The notes under the pieces: model-generated
What the model was told of the DNA's origin: nothing
The model's database searches: none
The model's input: the letters and a program-made list of their open reading frames with translations, nothing else
NCBI RefSeq assembly: GCF_003318275.1
Contig: NZ_QOCH01000004.1
Location: forward strand, 48,173-112,172
Direction: 5' to 3'
DNA: 64,000 nucleotides
DNA from: Marinobacter sp. F3R11
GTDB lineage: Bacteria; Pseudomonadota; Gammaproteobacteria; Pseudomonadales; Oleiphilaceae
Program-made: the position numbers and the translations under genes
In this document: piece by piece, positions 62,682 to 64,000 of the stretch
Layout of the letters: every line of letters begins with the position of its first letter
How positions within the stretch are numbered: the stretch's first letter is position 1

Positions 62682-62707
62682 GAGCGAATTTGATGGTTTG
62701 GTTATGC
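62682..62707 (-). repeat. attC right part, split by the IS3-family element
   Basis: GAGCGAATTTGATGGTTTGG followed by TTATG aligns with the right ends of the attC sites at 63324 and 63709 (GAACGAATTTAATGCACTGG then TTATG). It carries the stop codon of the adjacent cassette gene. Confidence 0.75.
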
Positions 62708-63310
62708 GCGCTCTGCACTGAAGCTCTCTCCAATAACGTATGACGCTCCCACTTCAAGCGCTTTCAGCGTGGGATAGGCTATAAACTCTGTGCCAGTCCA
62801 CCGTTTAGGAATGCTACCCTCAAGGGGATTTACTCGGATTGGATGTTCTTTCAGTGCCTGTAGAATCTTGTCTGCCAATGGCCGGGGAAAGCGACCCAGC
62901 GTGCCGTACTTAGAAGCAACGATGCCGTCGACCGTAGGGTATAAATTCAAAAACCGGTGCAAATATTCTGCCCTTCCGAATACCTCAATACAGTTACTCA
63001 ATAGTATTCCCAAAAGACATGCGGGATCACAATGATTTTCTGAAAACATGAGGTCTACTTCGCTTTCCCTATAGGGGATAAGAAGTGCCGACTCTTCGCT
63101 AACGGATAGTGTCTCTTCACCAACCGAGGCTATGCGCTCCTCGACTACTCCAGCACATGACACCTCCCAAATTTCAGGCTGTGTTTCTTCGCGCATAGAT
63201 ATGGATAGATTTATGCGCAGGTCGTCCGCATACCAATCGGCGTCGACTATACGAATCAAACCTTCCGCTTCGTCGAATTCCGATTCCAGCCTTCTGAGAA
63301 GATATTCCAT
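62702..63310 (-). CDS. cassette gene: hypothetical protein, 202 aa
   Basis: The ATG at 63310 (M-E-Y-L-L-R-R-L-E-S-E-F-D-E) is preferred because upstream codons lie in the attC. The protein is acidic and soluble with a beta-rich N-terminal half (L-I-R-I-V-D-A-D-W-Y-A-D-D-L-R-I-N-L-S-I). The C-terminal half is helical and includes G-R-F-P-R-P-L-A-D-K-I-L-Q-A-L. I do not recognise a family. Its stop is within the IS-split attC. Confidence 0.7.
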   Translation of the reverse strand: MEYLLRRLESEFDEAEGLIRIVDADWYADDLRINLSISMREETQPEIWEVSCAGVVEERIASVGEETLSVSEESALLIPYRESEVDLMFSENHCDPACLLGILLSNCIEVFGRAEYLHRFLNLYPTVDGIVASKYGTLGRFPRPLADKILQALKEHPIRVNPLEGSIPKRWTGTEFIAYPTLKALEVGASYVIGESFSAERA

Positions 63311-63323
63311 AGCTACCCTAGTG

Positions 63324-63406
63324 CATAACGCCTGCATAAACGGCGCCCGACTAGGGCGTCCGGTGGAGGGCCATCGGCCCGGAACGTATTTAATGCATTG
63401 GTTAGA
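63324..63406 (-). repeat. attC site
   Basis: On the plus strand it runs from CATAACGCCTGCATAAACGG to TTTAATGCATTGGTTAG, about 83 bp. TGCAT pairs with ATGCA and the outer AAC / GTT boxes are present. Confidence 0.88.
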
Positions 63407-63708
63407 AGCCGGTCACCCGATGGTTTCCGGTCCACACCAAAACGTCCATGCGTACTCCAAAAAAAACAAGCACTGGCTCGCGGTCCGGCACCGATACAAA
63501 CCACCAACTTACCCGGCCTACTCAGAACTTTCGGCGAACAGCCCCACAACCTGGGCACGTTGCCGATAACCCGTAAAAACCAATGCCGGCTACCAATTTT
63601 GATGCAGAGTTCGATGGCCTTGGCCGTTACCGAAAGTTTAAATCTTTACTCCAGGTTTTCCGCCAAGGCCCATGCACCCAACCACCAAAAAATCACCAGA
63701 GCCTTGGC
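63407..63708. other. integron cassette without a convincing gene
   Basis: About 300 bases lie between two attC sites. The open frames present on each strand (81 and 109 codons) run through an attC, lack ribosome binding sites and have compositions unlike real proteins. The cassette may be non-coding, carry a promoter or small RNA, or be decayed. Confidence 0.5.
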
Positions 63709-63792
63709 TTATAACGCCTTGGTTTAGCGGCGGCCCGACAGGGGCGTCCGGTGGAGGCCGCAGGCGGGAACGAATTTAATGCACTGGTTATG
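63709..63792 (-). repeat. attC site
   Basis: On the plus strand it runs from TATAACGCCTTGGTTTAGCG to TTTAATGCACTGGTTATG, about 84 bp. It closely resembles the 63324 site in the central GGGGCGTCCGGTGGAGG region. Confidence 0.88.
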
Positions 63793-63795
63793 TGG

Positions 63796-64000
63796 CTAGA
63801 CATAGAAGGCTATGCCTACGGCCGCAAAAACCACGACCTTAATGATTAACTCTACGACGGAGCGTTTCCATATCGCCTTAGAACCTTCCGGATTGGACCA
63901 CTCGCCTGGAGCTTCATCATCCAAGGTAACGAGGTGGCCCAGAGCAGCCCAGCCAGAAAAAGCTAAAGCAGGTGCAGCAAAATATTTGGCTAGGGATTGG
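63796..64000 (-). CDS. cassette gene: small membrane protein (partial, N-terminus outside window)
   Basis: The frame is open from the window end to a TAG at 63796, giving at least 68 residues. It contains F-A-A-P-A-L-A-F-S-G-W-A-A-L-G-H, a charged middle (D-D-E-A-P-G-E-W-S-N-P-E-G-S) and a C-terminal membrane helix (L-I-I-K-V-V-V-F-A-A-V-G-I-A-F-Y-V). The stop is four bases before its attC, as expected for a cassette. The family is unknown. Confidence 0.65.
   Translation of the reverse strand, partial: QSLAKYFAAPALAFSGWAALGHLVTLDDEAPGEWSNPEGSKAIWKRSVVELIIKVVVFAAVGIAFYV

Noticed and set aside
63398..63727. 109-codon plus-strand frame in the last cassettes
   Set aside because: It runs through two attC sites against the cassette direction and has no ribosome binding site.

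Overview
The window looks like a chromosomal segment of a marine gammaproteobacterium, most probably Marinobacter or a close relative. This rests on the combination of rnk, bolA, topB, a TRAP transporter, an NnrS gene, a LapA-like adhesin with its type I exporter, and Vibrio/Marinobacter-style attC sites. Codon use is even and moderately GC-rich up to about 58.7 kb and becomes patchier and more AT-rich afterwards. No rRNA, tRNA or CRISPR array was seen.

Layout. 0-4.3 kb: three secreted or surface proteins on the minus strand (a von Willebrand A/PKD protein cut by the window edge, a PEP-CTERM protein, a choice-of-anchor-I-like lipoprotein). 4.7-11 kb: housekeeping and sensory genes (rnk, a chemoreceptor with a haem c motif, an unknown protein, a YciO/Sua5 protein overlapping bolA, topB). 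11-16.5 kb: a signalling operon (OmpR-type regulator, LysM-FecR protein, CHASE2 histidine kinase) and a small lipoprotein. 16.8-22.8 kb: a four-gene, fully overlapping operon (NitT/TauT-type ABC permease, ATPase, Tat-exported binding protein, NnrS) diverging from a TonB-dependent receptor, with a strong Fur-box match between them. 22.8-29.3 kb: a four-gene operon encoding an SMC-like ATPase, a small KITE-like protein, a kleisin-like protein and a TOPRIM protein. This has the parts list of Wadjet/MksBEFG plasmid-defence condensins, but the gene order is SMC-KITE-kleisin-TOPRIM.

29.4-47.5 kb: one operon for a giant (4222 aa) retention-module adhesin and its type I secretion system, in the order outer-membrane protein, ABC exporter, adaptor, adhesin. 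The outer-membrane component is a TolC-OmpA fusion. Diverging from it (47.8-51 kb) are a receiver-AraC regulator and a 7TM hybrid histidine kinase, probably its controllers. 51-54.3 kb: a codB-pucR-type regulator-codA operon for cytosine uptake and deamination. 54.6-58.7 kb: an LpxR-type lipid A deacylase diverging from a DctPQM TRAP transporter.

58.9-64 kb: the distal part of a chromosomal integron cassette array. The cassette genes are all on the minus strand, mostly small and unrecognised, and are separated by attC sites of 70-85 bp. One attC is split by a complete IS3-family element. The orientation implies that the integrase lies beyond position 64000.

The best candidates for unusual biology are the permuted SMC/TOPRIM operon, the TolC-OmpA/adhesin exporter, the Fur-linked TonB-ABC-NnrS locus, and the cassette array.
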